Assembly: GCA_015501075.1 (NCBI GenBank)
Contig: JADNYJ010000113.1
Location: forward strand, 62,001-126,000
Direction of reading: 5' to 3'
Origin: Gymnopilus junonius
Lineage: Eukaryota > Basidiomycota > Agaricomycetes > Agaricales > Galerinaceae
DNA length: 64,000 nt
Under the pieces are notes generated by a model. The model ran no database searches and was not told the origin of the DNA. It worked only from the letters and a program-made list of their open reading frames with translations. A program made the position numbers and the translations under genes. Shown one piece after another: positions 9,668 to 22,495 of this stretch (its first letter is position 1; the number at the start of each line of letters is the position of its first letter).

Positions 9668-11093
9668 ATGGCAGCCAATTCTTACCAATCCCCCTGGCGA
9701 GGGTCGATAGTCATGGCACCTAGCGGGCGCAGCTTCAGTCAGGGTGCTTCGCACTATAGGTCAGGCTCGTTCTCCCCGCGGACATCCCTAGGAGCCTCGT
9801 CTGCCCAAGAGACCCTACCCCCCGACCTTAATATGATGGACGGTCTTAAGAAGGCTCCTCTTCAAGTCGTTGCGATCCCTAAGAGCGACGCTGTTCAGGA
9901 TAATGTCAAAGTTGAAGACTGCGCTTATATAGGCTCCTATAATTGGCTGAAACGAGATGAACCCACTATTCTCGTTCCAGGTAGGTTCATTTTCGCGATA
10001 AGATGCCAATATGATCAAATCTAAGATGCCTTTATTCTCACAGGCTCGCCACCTCAGTGGCAGAACCGGGCGACACCATATACCATTCCGCCAGACACTG
10101 GCGTGTTCTTCAGTGACCAAAATGGATACAGGATACCAAAGACTGTCCTTCTGCCGCTCATCGTCGCTGTCAATAAACATGCTGAAACCTCGAAAAGTCT
10201 TCCTTTTGACTGGCCGTCAATGGACATTGTAACGGACAGAAATAATTTGAGGAAGCTGATGCGCTGGGTGTCCGGAAATGCTGAACGTGATTTCCGTATC
10301 GACTTGCAGTTGGCTGGGAAGAGAACAGTCCTGATGAACCGCTGGGAGAAGCGGACAAGAGAAGCTTTTAGCGGTCGTACTTTCGGTTACAGTTTTGAGA
10401 AAGCATCAACCAGTCCTGCACCTGGATGCAAGGATAGTACTGGACACCACCGTATCATTTCCTATGTGAGATTACACCAGTGCTTTCATACGAGATCCCG
10501 GTGCTGATTCTCGCAAATATCAGGACTTGAATGGACTAAAAATGGTCGTTCGGTTCGAGGTTGATGCGTGCATACCTCCTCCTGCAAAATATCCGCGGAA
10601 GAGCATCTCATCCATTGACGAATTAGCGGACTCGCTCAACGCGGTCTCTTTGTCGTCTCCTTCACGCAGGGCCGGCGACCTTCATGTCATGGAAGGAGGC
10701 ACAGTGGTTTCGGCCACAGCTGTGATCGAGTTAACTACTCGATCCCAAGCTTCCATGAAAAGCCGTTTCTTTGATTGGAAAGAGGCCTATCCGCAGCTGT
10801 TCTTCTCCCAGACAGCACACCATTTTCTCGCAATCCACCAGCGTGGACGCTTCTATGACGTGCAGAAACGCAAGCTCTCGTCCGATGAATTGCAGACGAT
10901 CGAGGCGGATGCCCAGGTGGACTTGAAGAGAGTTCGAATGGCTCTCGAATTGATTCAAGATATCGTCATGAAACACGGGAAGAAAGGGAGAATCAGCTTG
11001 GTCTGCGTTAATGGTGTGCTGAACGTATATGAACGTGATAGTGATGACAGCTGCCTCCCCGATCCCATCATGGACTTATTCGAAACATCTTGA
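9668..11093 (+). CDS. Conserved fungal protein of unknown function
   Basis: Three exons (9668-9980, 10044-10465, 10524-11093) give 434 residues. Exon 1 has a Ser-rich, probably disordered N-terminus and then YIGSYNWL and PTILVPGSPP. Exon 2 carries DIVTDRNNLRKLMRW, FRIDLQLAGKRTVLMNRWE and the HHRIISY motif. Exon 3 has MVVRFEVDAC and, after a Ser-rich linker, SRFFDWKEAYPQLFFSQT and HQRGRFYDVQKRKL. I recognise this motif order from a widespread fungal protein often given misleading names in databases; no enzyme function can be claimed from it. No signal peptide or membrane segment is visible. A TATA-like run lies at 9605-9612. Confidence 0.85.
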
Positions 11094-11418
11094 AAGACTG
11101 TGTTTCTCTTTCTACGTCATATTGCTTTCCTTCTTTTCTTCACCTTCATCCATTTGTATGCGACGGTTGAAATAGAATCAAATCCCCTGGTATATCTTCC
11201 TGGCCATGTGGGATGTCGTGCACAGCGCTGACTTTGTTGGACAGCGGTGGATACCCTTGGGAGTTATTCGTGTGCCACGAAGTTCGTTGCAGCCCCAATG
11301 AAGTCATAGCCCTCGTGTGTTTTTTTTGTTCTAGCCTGTGGTCCTGGAGTAATGTGTATGTTTAGTACTCCAACCTGGAGAGTTTCTTTAGCACAACGAA
11401 CGTAACAAAAGGCCCAGT

Positions 11419-12640
11419 ATGAATGATAATGTTTCAGGCGCAGAATCGAGCACAATGCCCGTGTCGACGCTCTCGACCCAGACCGACACCGCAGACAAAC
11501 AAGAGAAAACAACGACGACGGTCGAGGAAACACAGGCGAGTCAAGGCGCCGCGGCATCGACTCCGATTGCTCAGGCCCCCCAATCTACTTTCCCACAACT
11601 TCAATTCTCCTACAAACGCACTTACATCGTTCTATATATCTTATTCCTCATCATATGTAACGTTGCTATACCAGTCGTGCTATTCTACCCGCTAGTGCAC
11701 TGTAAGTTTCCTCACTGTACTTGCAATAGCTTCGTCACTGACTTTCTTTCTTTCTATGTAGTAAGTAGGCTTTCGAGACAAAATGTTGTTGGTATTTCAT
11801 CGGCAGCTCTCGGTTTATCATCGTGTTTCGATGCTCCTGCCCGCCTGTATCGCCGTACGTATCTGATCGGATATCATCATGTTCTATCTGCAATATTTCT
11901 TTGACCTTTAGTTGTTCGATATCGACGATTATACGGCCCACTAGGGAGTGATATTTGGTGGCACCTCGATTTCTCAATGTGGACCCTCACATTCGCTCTT
12001 CTAATTTTCGCAATTCCACTTGCAGTTGGACCTGCAGCCCCGAGCTTGTGAGTCGGCTTTGCTTCAAGTTATCCAGCCAATTTCACATGCCACCCAGTGA
12101 CTTTTTCTTGATGTCCACGGTCATGCTTGTTGGCCCTGTTGGCCTTGTGTTCTTTGTGTCATTATATCGACCCAAGTTGCCTTTCCGTTGTTCGTCAGAT
12201 CCGCCTGGCGTACCTATGAAGCCTGCGGTATTCTACCTCATAGAAGATGTGGCGTCAGTGGACTTCCGGCACCAGAGGGAGTTTAGGCGCGCCCTGTATG
12301 CCAGGTATTCAACCTTCTCGGAATGTTCCATGGATTATTGTGAACTCACGCCCTATCTAGATGGACTGCTTCGCCCCCATTTCAACACCTCATGGCCAGT
12401 GTTACTTTGTTCTGGGTAATTTCATCTACTGTGTACATTGGAGCAACGGCCGCGGTCACCTTCAACACGCCTCTGAATTTTGCATTTGGATGGACTCTGG
12501 GACAGCTCTTCATTTGGGCTGGTGTGAGTGCAATTATCTGTCGTATGATTGTGAAGATAAGTCTCAAGAAAGAAAGAGAATGGTGGGAAAGAGAAAAGGA
12601 GAGCAGGACGGATCAATTTGGCCAGGGAGCTCCGGTCTAG
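11419..12640 (+). CDS. Multi-pass membrane protein, conserved in fungi, unknown function
   Basis: Five exons (11419-11701, 11762-11854, 11912-12047, 12098-12304, 12361-12640) give 332 residues with consistent phases. After a Thr/Gln-rich N-terminus there is a hydrophobic segment (YIVLYILFLIICNVAIPVVLF), then IGSA-type sequence GISSAALGLSSCFDAPARLYR, a second segment (LLIFAIPLAVGPA), a third (MLVGPVGLVFFVSLYRP), a cytosolic-looking block KPAVFYLIEDVASVDFRH, and two more segments toward the C-terminus ending in a charged, Lys/Glu-rich tail. The block VFYLIEDV..VDF..G/Q.EFRRAL is typical of an uncharacterised fungal family. No catalytic motif is evident. Confidence 0.85.
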
Positions 12641-12828
12641 AGGCACCTTGCGGTAGATGTGTATGAGGTACGCATGCCCTTGTTTTCCATCGATTGCTCT
12701 CTCTCAGTCTGCCTCAGATAATCTTGACAGTTTCGATAACTCATGTATAATGTTGGAATGATTAATAAGTGTATACGATGCTGTCAAGCAGATGAAATGC
12801 GACGATAAAGCGCTTTACTGGTCCTTTT

Positions 12829-13219
12829 CTACAAGCAGCAGGTGTATCCGGCCCACGTCTCGCTAAAGTCAATGTGGTGTGGCAAACCACGTCTCTCATG
12901 CTCTGCGCGCACATACTTTACCACTCCTCCAGCTACAAGGTCAGGCATCAGTTCCCATGTCCGACCTACAATGGGTACAAGTACCTCCGTATGCCTGAAG
13001 TGTCGTTCCAGCTCGAATTCTTGCTGTTGGCTTTGTACTGCGTCGGGCCAGCACATGGTTTATACTGCGCTCAATATCCCTCGCAGAAGCTCTCTCTTCA
13101 CACGGAATCTGGACTCCGCTGTACAAAGAAATTCCTTCTTTCAGGAACACTTCTGCCGTTGATTCGCTGTCGTAAGACACTCTTCGAAGCAATTCTGTCA
13201 GCTTTAGGAAGCTCTGCAC
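12829..13219 (-). CDS. Small hypothetical protein, 5' end unresolved
   Basis: Two exons are supported: about 13219-13066 and 13019-12829, joined through a 46-bp intron (13020-13065, GTATAA...AAG). The product has EVFLKEGISLYSGV, then HFRHTEVLVPIVGRTW and LVAGGVVKYVRAEHERRG, ending WAGYTCCL. More sequence probably lies upstream; an ATG near 13350 begins a Ser/Lys-rich frame that could be joined by splicing. No family recognised. Confidence 0.45.
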
Positions 13220-13507
13220 TTCTACCTATATCTGATGAGACTTAATCAGACAACCTTCCCTCGTCTGCAGGTATGGTTTGTTCAGATGCATTCAAATTAT
13301 CCGGCTTATTTTTAGACATTCCCAAGGATGCTCTATTCTTTGCGCCATCCATATGCTACTCTAGAAAAGAGCTTCCGTCGTGCCACAGATAAAATCTTCT
13401 GCCTTTGCCAGGCTGCCAGGTGTGTCGAGCCTTCGCATTGATTGACAAATGATCGAGGGTGAGGTAGTGCGATAAGTTTCGATTTTGGAGCGTCTTGTTC
13501 TTTGGGC

Positions 13508-13516
13508 TATTTAAAT
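13508..13516 (+). promoter_or_regulatory. TATA-like box of the sedolisin gene
   Basis: TATTTAAAT lies about 60 bp before the ATG at 13576. Confidence 0.45.
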
Positions 13517-13575
13517 GCATATGTCGAGCACACAACGTCTATCGAGCAGGCCGACCTCTCCTCCTTCGATTCGAT

Positions 13576-16453
13576 ATGGCCCGCGTTTTGGCTGCGCTGC
13601 TTGTACTTGCGAGCGTCGTTGTTGCTGCCCCTTCTCGTCGCTCGCTGCATGCCCTTCATGAAAAGAGGGCTATGGAGCCTACAGACTGGGTGAAGAGCCG
13701 CCGAGTTGACCCCGATTGGGTCCTCCCTATGCGGTTTGGCCTCGTCCAGTCTAACCTCGACAAACTGGAGGAAATGCTCGTGGAAGTCTCTCATCCGAGG
13801 TCGCCTAAGTTCGGCCAACACTATTCGCCTGCGGAGGTCATGGATACATTTGCGCCCAGCAAAGAATCTGTTGACGCAGTGACTGATTGGCTTGTTAGCT
13901 CTGGTATCTCTCGGGATCGTCTGCGACTCACCAGCAATAGGGGATGGATACACGTCAATGCTACGACTGCCGAGATTGAGGACCTTTTAAAGGCAGAGTA
14001 TCACATATATACTCACGTCGAAACAGGTGCTGAGCAACTAGGTACTTTTTGTCCCTGTATTTTCATGTTATCTGCTAAATTCTGCTACTACTAAAGGATG
14101 CCACAACTACTCCTTGCCAATCCGTATTAGGGACCATGTTGATCTCGTCAAACCTACTGTCCATTTCAATCACCGCCTCGGAGCCAATGCTAAAGCAAAA
14201 AGGTTTGGAGGCTTGGGAATGCCCTCTATTGGGAATGGGCCCAAGAAGTCCAGCAAAGCCGTCACCATTACTCCTTCATTAGAAACTTGCGACCAAATGA
14301 TCACCCTCGACTGTCTTCGGGCATTGTACAACATTAACTACACGCCTGTAGCGACTGATAAGAATACCTTTGGAGTTGGTTGGTTGGATAGCTTCAGCCT
14401 GATATTTTCCATCTGACATGTTGGGTTTTCAGTTGAATTCACTCCTCAAGCTTTCCTGCCAGGAGATCTGGATCTGTTCTTTCGGTTTGATATTACTTAA
14501 ATTCCATAGAATTCATTGACTCACTATCAAACTTATTTGATTGTACAGAAACTTTTCTCCTAGCTTAGTTGGCGTCCGCCCTAAATCTGTTCTCATAGAT
14601 GGAGGTGCGATCTTGCATTTTCGAGGCATATCAACTTAGTTAACACATTCACACAAGCCGTCGTTCAAAACACGTCCCGAAGTTTTAACTTCAACGGAGA
14701 GAGCGATCTGGATTTGCAGTATGCGATGGGCCTGACAGCGCCTCAACAAATTACGCTTCTTCAAACCGGTGACCTTAGTCAGGGTAAGTAATTCTAGTAA
14801 ACGTCTACGTATTTCCTTCCTTAAAACATTTTCAGGTGCTGGATTTGACAATTGGCTTGATGCTTTGGATGGTCCTTTCTGCACTTTTGATGGAGGAGAC
14901 GATCCGACACAGGCAAGTCCATCTATTTTCCAAGAGCTTTCATAGTTAAGAAGTCTGCAGGATGGTATTTACCCAGACGCCGCTGGATGTAAGTTCAAAT
15001 ATCTGTCATAGTAAGCGTCATCATTCATTTGCATTATTCAGCTCCTGCATCCTGTGGAATCATAGCCCCCCCGAATGTTGTATCTATCTCTTACGGCCAG
15101 GACGAGGCCACTGCTTCTGTCCATTATGCGACCCGCCAGTGCAATGAATATGGCAAAGTAATGTCCATTTCCTTTTCGATGGTCTCTTTACTGACTCATT
15201 GGTCGACCTAAGCTTGGACTGATGGGGACATCAGTAGTCTATAGCTCTGGAGACAATGGCGTCGCAGGATTTAATAACGTCTGCTTGGACAGTAGTCGTA
15301 TGTCGACCAGTCCTTCTGCTGTCAGATAAGAACCTTAGCTGTCTTTCAGACCAGGATGCTACCTCTTCAAACACAATTTTCAACCCTGAATTCCCGGTAA
15401 ATTATATTCCACGTGTATGCACCTTCCTTACTGATCATGCCACACTGCCAGTCGTCATGCCCGTTTGTGACTGCCGTTGGCGCAACTCAGGTCAACCCAG
15501 GATCTACTATCAACGACCCAGAGGGTGCTTGCGAACAAGTCATCTTCTCCGGAGGAGGCTTTTCTAATATCTTCCAGTGAGCCTGTTGATCTTCAGCCAT
15601 TACTTACCAATTCATCATGCCCATGCTTCCAGAATGCCATCCTACCAAACCGATGCCGTTAATGCATATATCAAGGCACATTTAACACCATCACCTTTTA
15701 CACCAGGTCAATTCAATGACACAGGAAATGTAAGGTGTTATGCATGTACCCTTTGCCAGTAACCAACCAGATTTTTAAGGCGCGAGGTTTCCCGGATGTG
15801 GCAGCCAACGGGTAAGTCTCCATTATGTTCGATCATGCTGAACGCTACTGAACGGAGCAAACGTCAGAGCAAACTATATCATTGGTCAGCATAAGCGCGT
15901 TCTGTGAATCTTCCTGCCCTCAACTCGTATGCAGGCATTGATGGCCAATTCGGCCTTGTCTTTGGGACTTCTGCGTCTGCTCCTGTTTTCGCTTCCATGA
16001 TTACATTGATCAACGATGCCCGTCTGGCGATTGGAAAAGGCCCACTAGGGTTCCTTAACCACCTTGTAAGTTGGGTTTATTAGCCATTTTCGACCTGACC
16101 ATTTCTTTATTTTTAGGTGTATGATCCCATCTTCGCTCCTGCTTTCAATGACATTACATCAGGCGGTAATCGTGGATGTGGTCAGTCCAGACAACATTAA
16201 ATAGAGCTCAATTTATGAACTAATTTTGTATCCATTGCATAGGCACACCGGGGTTCAGCTCGTATGATCTTTGGTATTTTTGCTTGTTCGTAACCTGATA
16301 ATTGCTCTCAACAGTGCCGCGGGATGGGATCCTGTTACAGGTGAGGAAATGTAGTAAATGAAAATATAGCTTTGACTAAGGAAGTCGCTATTTTCAGGGG
16401 TCGGTACGGTCAATTTCGAAAGATTAATGGGCGTCTTTAAGTCTCTTCCCTGA
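13576..16453 (+). CDS. Secreted sedolisin, peptidase family S53 (tripeptidyl-peptidase-like)
   Basis: An acid serine peptidase that would cleave proteins outside the cell. The ATG at 13576 opens a signal peptide (MARVLAALLVLASVVVA, then APS). A long prodomain follows (SHPRSPKFGQHYSPAEV). After many short introns the catalytic domain shows GVVEFTPQAFL, the Glu/Asp pair in GESDLDLQYAMG, ISYGQDEA, YSSGDNGV, CPFVTAVGATQV, FSGGGFSNIF, FPDVAANG, the nucleophile in GTSASAPVFASM (preceded by Phe where SGTSAS is usual), GPLGFLNHLVYDP and the C-terminal GWDPVTGVGT. Exon 1 is 13576-14041 and exon 2 starts at 14097; in all about a dozen exons. The stop is at 16451-16453. No frame damage was found. Confidence 0.92.
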
Positions 16454-16760
16454 TGCTTATGACGATCATCTAAGTATCAAGGAAGTGAAGCGGGCCAGTT
16501 TAAACAAACAGATCTTTGAATTTAGACTTTATTTTCTTTTGATTCAGCTGCACATAATTATGTATTAGCATTTGTGGAAATACCTTTGATTTTGTCTAAA
16601 CGTTATCTAAAGGTCTCAAAGAATTGCTGTGCCTTTTGTTTGCGTCTATGTACGTTGATGATGTGCAACTTCCTTTCCAGGTGGCTAGCAGCCTCTCTTC
16701 CGTTCTTCGACGGTTCCCATTGCCATTATCACTGTATACCCTTTCAGGCACACAGACTTT

Positions 16761-18045
16761 ATGCAGCAATCTGATGTCTCATACCCTTCTCCTCCGGAGC
16801 TTGTAAGTAGTATGAACTTGTCGTTCTTTACATGGATTGAAATTTCTGTCCAGTCAGGCGGCGTCGACAATCGCATAGATTCGGGCGAAACCGTCGATTC
16901 GCCCTTCTCATCTAACTTGGTCACTCCTGCAGACGAAGACCCATACTACAATCGAGGCATTCATGAGCGCCTTACCCTCGCGAACAACATTGGCGAATAT
17001 TTCAACACCACAGCTAATGATACATCATTCAAAGATACCACTAGCAATATCGTCAAGTCATCGGAGCATCTTTTACCAGAACTTGAAGGCGATGAAATCG
17101 CAAAGATACGAGAAACGGCGATACATTTGGATTCTGAGCCTGAACTTGTAAGCCCTGCTTCTACTGCTCTCCTATCTTCGTCCTGAGAATGACTACCCAG
17201 AAGGAGGCGCATTCTCTCGGCTCATTGAACAGTCTATCAACTCCGCCGTCTTCCTTTTCGAGCAGTGCTTCGTTTCGTAGAGCTAGAAGTGAGGTATGTC
17301 TTCTCCGTGCTGATCCAAAGATTACATGGCACAAACAGACGTGCATGTGCAGAGCATTTATAACTTGCCGAATGATCACATCTTCATCGATGAGCCTCCG
17401 GTCTATCTGAGTCTGCAGGTGAATGACGGTTTAATGACCTGTGGTTGGATATCTTTTTAATAAAGCTTGATATTTTAGCAAAACGATAAAGGCACTTTCG
17501 ACATGGTCTCGTCATATCAACAGGATTATGACGTGGAATTCAACTCCCTCAACTCTTTAACGGTGGCCATTTCAGAGGTTCTTCTGGGCTATTTGCTTCT
17601 TGGTTTCAGGGTCTTGTTCTTCTTACCATGGTGTATCGCTGTCGGGGGCGCTCTCATATTTTTTCCTGACTACTTGGATATGCTCGCATTCCGCACTGGG
17701 TATCTCGAACCCGTTACTGCAATTCGTCGGTTTTCTCACTGGGCAACATATGGCTTCCAGCATGTCGTTTCTTTCTTTTGCTTTCTAGGTGCTTTGCTTT
17801 GGCATTACCCAAGTGTCGGCTTTTCGGTCACCATCCTGCTCGTGTGCCAATTCTGTCTCGTATGGCACGGTTTTCTTTTCGATGCTACAACTCCGCTTGG
17901 AGAAGACGTACGACAAACGACTTATCTTCTGTTTACGACAACTTGGCTGGATTCTGATGATCTAGTCAACATCAAGAAGGTTGATGGTGCATATTACTGG
18001 GCGGATAAATTTATCCCTGATGAATCAGACCCCGACTTAGATTAA
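16761..18045 (+). CDS. Membrane protein of unknown function
   Basis: Five exons (16761-16802, 16854-17147, 17201-17293, 17353-17418, 17479-18045) give 353 residues with matching phases. The first half is acidic and Ser/Thr-rich, with no hydrophobic stretch, and is probably cytosolic and disordered. The second half has about four hydrophobic segments (VLLGYLLLGFRVLFFLPW, then GGALIFF, then VVSFFCFLGALLWHY and FSVTILLVCQFCLVW) and ends in an acidic tail (DESDPDLD). No known family recognised. Exons 1 and 2 end in similar coding context before the donor (PPEL and EPEL). Confidence 0.75.
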
Positions 18046-18407
18046 CATTAGATCCTCGGCTGGTAATCATATCATATCATATGGGAGGTCTCGAACTCGT
18101 CTGTTTTTTTTTTCCAAGACTTCACGTTTATTGAAACTTTATCACTAAACCAAATTGAAAGACCAATTCCATTTTGTCTAGTCTCGAGTTCAGCTCAAGA
18201 TGATCTCAGCTCATGTTCCGTCGGTTGACGATTACATTTCTGGTATGATTCAGCGAAGCATTTGTAGGCCAGTGGGCGCATGATTACAACGTGGGCCTTC
18301 GTATTACGTTCAAAGTGTCTAGCAGTGACGGAAGTCTGCAAATCCAGTCTGTAGGATTGCATACTTCGGGTTCAGTATAGGACCCAAAGTTGCATAAAAC
18401 AATCACC
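18046..18407. other. Convergent intergenic region
   Basis: This lies between the 3' ends of the 16761 gene (+) and GTPase A (-). Nothing is recognised apart from a T-rich run near 18106. Confidence 0.4.
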
Positions 18408-19525
18408 TTAGAATGAAAAAAAGGTTTTGATGCGGTACAACAGAGGAATCTTCAATTGCTTGATTTGATCGTCAAGCTTCTCTAATACCTCCTTCCTCTG
18501 TGCGTCTGCTGCGTCGCTTTCTTGTGAATCTCGCATCATTTTAAGTACCTCTTCTATGGTAAAGCGCAGCTGCTTCCCGGCCTCTGTCGAAGGAATAATT
18601 TTTTCCATCTCTACAAGCTCTTTTTGAATGTGCAGAAGCCTGTCCGTCTCGGAGTCAAGCAAACCATGGACAATTTGCCATGCAGATTTAGGGTTGCTGT
18701 CGAATCGATGTGTATGTGCTCCACCACCTATCATCTCTTTCCAGAACTTAGAGCGTAGTTGGGCCTCGCGTTTCAGACCAACTTCAGGCATGATTTGATC
18801 CCATTTCGTGGTAGCCAAGACTACAGACCTCCGTGCGTCGTCTCCGCATAGTGCAGTGAACATTTCGAAGTTTCTTCTATGAGTACCAAGCATCCGTGCC
18901 TGAGATATGTCATGGAGATAGATGACGCCTCCAAGCTTCATGTCTTGACTATATCTGTGCAAGAACTAGTCAGTATACCTTCGTTAACCCCTGTGGCGTC
19001 TACTCACGAAAGTGCCAACCATTCCGCGATACGCTTGAGAATTTCAGAATCATTTTCGTAGGTGTCGTCAAAGCCAGGCGTGTCAACGACCACGAGACGC
19101 TTAAATTCCCCTCCACGAAATCGCTGACGGTCTGCAGCCTTGAGAAATGATGGAAGGACTGCACGAGGAATTGGGATAGGCTGCAAGTTAACTGTGCACG
19201 ATTCCAAATCGTCGCCGACTTTGACCGTTACTGCTTGGGGAAGCATACCCTCAAGACCCTCTACGAGATACCTAACGAACTGAAGCGTGGAATTAAAGCA
19301 GAGGATAAAATTATAAATGAAGAGCGTACAGTACTCTTTCCGACGCCTGTTGGACCCATAACTCTAAAAAAGCAGTAAGCAAGCAAAGCCCCCCTGCTCT
19401 ACATAAACATACGCAATGACGGTGTCTCCATCTTCACCTTTGAAAAGCGGTTGTGTCCACTGTTTCTGGGCTTGAGAGCGAAATTTGGCTTTCTTTTTGT
19501 TCATATTTTTCTTTGATGGCGCCAT
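18408..19525 (-). CDS. P-loop GTPase, paralogue A (intact)
   Basis: Four exons (19525-19413, 19363-19330, 19279-19008, 18954-18408; introns 49-53 bp) give 321 residues. A Lys-rich start (MAPSKKNMNKKK) precedes the G domain. Exon 2 is 34 nt and encodes the Walker A loop GPTGVGKST. The G3 motif is VVVDTPGFDDTYEN and the G4 position is TTKWD instead of NKxD. GVIYLHDISQAR follows G3. The C-terminal third is helical and charged and ends QLKIPLLYRIKTFFSF, a hydrophobic tail that might touch membrane. The family resembles the AIG1/G-domain proteins expanded in mushrooms; no substrate process is known. It is the 5'-to-5' neighbour of paralogue B. Confidence 0.85.
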
Positions 19526-20703
19526 AGTTTCGAGAGGATAAAAGCACCAAACGCTGACTAGCATTTTATTTGCTGAGAATTTGTGTTCGAACACTTCCAC
19601 GAGTTATGACACGCGTTTTCAGTGAGGACCCACTGAAACGACAAGCACATTCGTTACTTTAGCGTATACTCGAGGCATCGGCTCTTGGAAGGCATTTGGA
19701 ATGCCGTTGCGATGTGATTGATCAAAACATGCAGATTCCGAGTGACTCGGCATTGTCTAGAGACTTAGAGCTGGCTGTCGCTGCTCGTCGCGTTCATAAT
19801 CTGTAGGGATATCGATGTCTGCCTAAGAGAAACTACGTTTGTAGCATCCTCGGATGATTGAAGGACTCATCTAAGATTCGTGTCAATGACTTTGGTCACC
19901 TCAAGCCGGTTATTAACATCTGCACGGGAAACACGCATAGAAGGAAAAGACGTAAGTAATGCGGACAATCTTTCCGAATTCCGATCCATGTGGTTAAGGC
20001 AAGGAGGAGGATCAAAGCTGGCTACTGCTGTTCCCACGCGTCAACGTCTTGACGCCCACGTTTTGAACAAGGACTGCAATGAACTTCGTTGGAACTTGGT
20101 AAAGGCCTCGTGGCTCAAGCTCGTTCAATTCAGTTGCATGACACTAGAGCCTTGAGCCTGATAATATCTGTAGATCAACATCATTGAAGGGTTTACTGAG
20201 ACTAGAATGATTAATTGATGATTCAAGTTAAAATATGATTGCACCATTTTCGGAACGTCACTCTTTTCTGGGATCACTAACACTAGCTTAGAATTGGCTT
20301 GGAGGTTGTGGATGGGATAAATATTCTGACCACAAGTTCTTATATTAGCCCATGTCCGGCGTCCGGGGTAGTCCTTAAGAGTTGGTGGCGCATTGTACTT
20401 AGTAAGTACCAGCCAAGCTTACTTTACTTGAGACGAAGCCCCTTGCATTAAGTAAGCAACGCTAGCTCTCACGCCAAACGGAAACTTGGCACCCTCATCC
20501 ATTTGACAGTTCAATCTGCCTTTCTTCCAGTCAATGACGGGGTTATGTTGGCGCAGCAGCTTTGTGGAAGGTTTACACGTGGTGTTCGCCAGTCTTTCAA
20601 TGTTGACCACTCTCCGATCTTGAAGGTCACCTTCGTACACATGCCGAACTGGAAGATAAATAAAGTGCAGTAGCAAGACGACCCAGCCATCCCGCTGTCG
20701 ACT
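19526..20703. other. Intergenic region between divergent GTPases A and B
   Basis: About 1.2 kb. An open frame at 19880-20155 (+) has a possible splice donor inside it but no known motif. Nothing else supported. Confidence 0.4.
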
Positions 20704-21874
20704 ATGGCCGCGTACCCCAACAAAAAGAAAAGTGAATATCTCAGAAAGCATCAAAGTCAAGCTTTCGAGGGGGCGGAGAATCCATACGGTGAAGCCGAGG
20801 ACATCCTTGTTCTGTACGCGATCCCAGCGTATATCTACTTCTTTTCTTGACTGCTTTCCAGGATTATGGGACCCACGGGAGTCGGAAAGAGCACTGTATG
20901 TCCTGGCTTGCTTGCTTCTGTATTATTGATTCAGTCGTTATGTCGTAGTTTGTAAATCAGCTTATAAAAGGCCGAGGCAACAGCAACGAGTTTCAAGTCG
21001 GCCACGACCTTGATGTGTGCACTCACGATATGCAATCGATCCGGCTCCCAAGTAACCCTGAAATGGATTTTCCGGGTCATTCCAAGAGGGACGGATTTTT
21101 TATTGCTGTCGATACACCTGGCTTGGGCGACACCTATGAAAACGCTGCCGATGTTCTGACCAGGATCGCAAAATGGTTGGCCTTGTCGTAAGTAATCTAT
21201 AAACATATCAAGTCATTCGAGAACCGTGTTAAGAGATATTTATAGGTATAGCCCAGACTCCTACCCAGTCGGGGTGTGCTCATATTATATAATTGTTCCG
21301 AAGTTTTAGCGAAACTTGAGAACAGGCTAACGCACACAACCGACTGGCAGATCTTGTCTTTGGCGTTGTTTGGCAAGGTCTTTGGCACGGAATTTCAGCA
21401 CCTGGCTAAAGACTTGCTGAAGATGCATTGTTATCTGCATGACTCCATGCATCTCTTCGGCATGTCAGTGGAAGAAAATTACTCATTCTTTATATAAAAT
21501 TGAGACTAAACACTCTATCTAATGTCCCACAGAAGAGACGTCAACAATGTCCTCAATGCTTTGGGCAGCAATCAATTATCCATCCTAAATTTCCTTGAAG
21601 GAGTCCTCAAAAGTTCTCCTCATGAGTGATAAATTCTTCTCAGTGATATGTCATAGATACTATGTACTAGTTTACACTGGCTAGCTCCAGAAGAGGTGTT
21701 TGACTGGGCTTTTGCAGAGGTCAGATAAAGACTTTGTGCAGAGGTAGTGCTGATGTCAGAACCACAGTATGGCCTTCATTTTAATATGGCCAATGCACCA
21801 TCAGAATACCTTGAAGGCTCATTTATGCAAATCGCTAGTGAGAAGATCCAGACCAATATGCTATGGGTATGGAC

Positions 21875-22454
21875 TAGTGCTGGGTTTTTTTCCTCCGGGC
21901 CACTGTTTTAAACGTGTTTTTTCTCCCGGCCTCCCGGCCGTGTGCGTTACTTGTGTTTTAAACAGTGTTTTTCTTACATAATCATATTTTTTAGATTTTA
22001 ATTTTCTGGGCAGAAAATCATCTAAAAGCAGGCTGAGAGCAATTTTCTCTCTTTGAGTACCTTGTTATTATATTATCTGAAAATAATATCACCCTGGTGA
22101 GTGCGATACATTGTGGTTCGGTGCTGAGGCACATTGGAAGCACACATCTTCGCGTGATGTGACTCTCTGTGAGACTGTGACATTGTGGTGTACTCACCAA
22201 TTTGGCCGATTTCACTGATGTCTACCCACACAAGCAGTTTCTTCATGGAAATTGAGAATTCAAACTTGCAAAACAAGATATTCACATGCCTCGATGCTTA
22301 TAATTCACTGGTTATTGACTAAAATTTGATGTCATTTAACACAGTAAAACACAGAAGGTTTTGGACCCCTCGATGTTTAAAATGTTGAAAACATGTTAAA
22401 AACAGTGTGAAAAACCACCCTGTTTTAAACATCTGGGTATAAAACCCAGCACTA
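21875..22454. mobile_element. ~580-bp MITE with TAGTGCTGGG termini
   Basis: The ends TAGTGCTGGGTTTT (21875-) and AAAACCCAGCACTA (-22454) are inverted repeats. TATGGAC occurs at 21868-21874 and 22459-22465, a probable target duplication displaced by four bases on the right. Internal GTTTTAAACA motifs recur in both orientations. Non-coding. Confidence 0.65.
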
Positions 22455-22495
22455 GTACTATGGACAGCAAGACGCATCAAGCCAGGTGTTCCCGT

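Noticed and set aside
19880..20155. Possible fifth GTPase fragment between A and B
   Set aside because: No P-loop, G3 or G4 motif in any frame.
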